Assembly (NCBI GenBank): GCA_965221555.1
Contig: OZ244895.1
Location: forward strand, 558,001 to 622,000
Direction: 5' to 3'
Origin: JAJEAD01 sp965221555
GTDB lineage: Bacteria > Pseudomonadota > Gammaproteobacteria > HK1
DNA: 64,000 bases
Position numbers and translations under genes: made by a program
The notes under the pieces: generated by a model
The model's input: only the letters and a program-made list of their open reading frames with translations
Database searches by the model: none
Told to the model about the DNA's origin: nothing
In this document: in pieces, positions 63,166 through 64,000 of the stretch
Layout: every line of letters starts with the position of its first letter
Position numbering within the stretch: position 1 is the stretch's first letter

Positions 63166-64000
63166 TCACAGGATCTCGATGGGGTCGACGTCGAGGGACC
63201 AGCGCACGCGCCGGGCCGAGGGCAAGTCCTCGATCTCGGGCAGCCACGCGCCGAGAAATCCCTGCAACGAGCGGCGCCTCGCGGATTCCACCAGCACCTG
63301 GGCCCGGTGCCGGCCGGCCCGTCGCTCCATCAGGGCGGGGACCGGGCCGAGCAACGCGATGTGCGGCGAACGCGCCCGCTCTCCCGCGCGCCGCGCTTCC
63401 TGGAGGAAGGCCCGGGGCAACTCCGCGTTGGCGGACTCCGCGCGCAACAGCGCCATGCAGGTGTGGGGCGGCAGGCGCGCGGCCCGACGCTCTTCGAGCG
63501 CATCTTCGGCAAAGGAGCGATAACCCTTCCGGATCAGTTGGCGGAGCAGCGAGTTGTGGGGGTGGTGGGTCTGCACCAGCACCCGTCCCGGGCGCTCACC
63601 CCGCCCGCAGCGCCCGGCGACCTGCACCAGAAGCTGCGCCATGCGCTCGGTGGACCGGAAGTCCGCCCCGAAGAGCCCGCGGTCCGCGTCCAGGATCCCG
63701 ACCAGGGTCACGTTGGGAAAATGATGTCCCTTGGCGAGCATCTGGGTACCGACCAGTATGTCCACCGCGCCGGCGTGGACCCGTTCGAGAACGGCCTCCA
63801 GGGCGCCCCGCCGACGGGTACTGTCACGGTCCATGCGCGCCACCCGGGCGCCGGGATGGACGGTGCGCAGGTGATCCGCCACGCGCTGGGTGCCGAGACC
63901 GATGGCTCGAAGGTCCGCTCCCCCGCAGCCCGGACAGTGTCTCGGCGGCCGGGTCTGCGCATCGCAGTAGTGGCAGCGCATGAGTGCCGCTTCCCGGTGA
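63166..64000 (-). CDS. priA: Primosomal protein N' (replication restart helicase PriA), C-terminal part
   Basis: The right edge of the window cuts the gene; about 278 C-terminal residues are visible. The zinc site has the Cys pairs CHYC and CPGC. The helicase half has GTQRVADHL, ILVGTQMLAKGHHFPNV (motif IV/V region) and QVAGRCGRGERPGRVLVQT (motif VI). PriA rebuilds replication forks at stalled sites. The reading frame continues to the edge (HREAAL before the first ATG seen), so the true start lies outside. It is first of priA-argS-SPOR on this strand. Confidence 0.95.
   Translation of the reverse strand, partial: HREAALMRCHYCDAQTRPPRHCPGCGGADLRAIGLGTQRVADHLRTVHPGARVARMDRDSTRRRGALEAVLERVHAGAVDILVGTQMLAKGHHFPNVTLVGILDADRGLFGADFRSTERMAQLLVQVAGRCGRGERPGRVLVQTHHPHNSLLRQLIRKGYRSFAEDALEERRAARLPPHTCMALLRAESANAELPRAFLQEARRAGERARSPHIALLGPVPALMERRAGRHRAQVLVESARRRSLQGFLGAWLPEIEDLPSARRVRWSLDVDPIEIL

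Noticed and set aside
1..64000. CRISPR arrays, tRNA or rRNA genes, prophage or complete insertion sequences
   Set aside because: No regularly spaced identical repeats, no cloverleaf T-loop pattern in the gaps, no transposase or phage structural proteins were found.

Overview
The window is a 64 kb piece of a GC-rich bacterial chromosome, most likely from a gammaproteobacterium. The best lineage signal is at the right edge, where priA, argS and a SPOR-domain (FtsN-like) gene lie in the same order as in Pseudomonas-type genomes. Gene content is that of a heterotroph importing peptides, betaine-type osmolytes and nucleobases, with many Fe(II)/2-oxoglutarate oxygenases, SDRs and VOC proteins. A TIR-bounded, MITE-like repeat family is scattered between genes.

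Layout. 1-2.1 kb: a peptide ABC transporter (binding protein, start of a permease). 2.2-9.7 kb: a double DUF427 protein, two SDRs, a PuuE-type allantoinase/deacetylase, two sugar-nucleotide-epimerase-like proteins and an isopenicillin-N-synthase-like dioxygenase. 10.06-11.25 kb: a GrdB-family protein with an in-frame UGA (codon 153) in a UxxC motif, followed at once by a SECIS-like hairpin; this is a selenoprotein that ordinary gene calling would split in two. 11.5-17.7 kb: a prolyl-4-hydroxylase-like enzyme, an EamA transporter carrying an in-frame inserted repeat, a remnant of a homocysteine methyltransferase, a hotdog thioesterase, an acyl-CoA synthetase, a GloB-type hydrolase and a cupin. 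17.8-21 kb: an accessory island with an AAA ATPase plus TOPRIM-like (DUF4276-like) pair, a broken MbcA/ParS/Xre antitoxin and an AT-rich secreted orphan.

21-32 kb: gamma-glutamyltransferase, TauE/SafE permease, and an RND efflux locus in which two very similar 1,050-residue pumps flank a single adaptor gene. 32.9-37.2 kb: a glycine-betaine type ABC system (ProX, ProV, and a permease with two transmembrane modules fused). 38.4-41.3 kb: 2-oxoacid:ferredoxin oxidoreductase korAB. 41.8-46.3 kb: haloacid dehalogenase, ispH, a DUF5680 protein, a polysaccharide deacetylase and a TauD-like dioxygenase.

46.4-57.5 kb: a co-directional minus-strand pyrimidine locus: URC1-type GTP cyclohydrolase II, URC4 (DUF1688), upp, a complete BMP/Nup-type nucleoside ABC transporter, cytosine deaminase codA, a VOC protein and an LLM flavin oxidoreductase. 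Together these can import bases, convert cytosine to uracil, make UMP and feed a URC-type ring-opening pathway. Divergent from it are an FAD oxidoreductase and an adenine-deaminase-type enzyme. No tRNA, rRNA, CRISPR array, insertion sequence or phage gene was seen.
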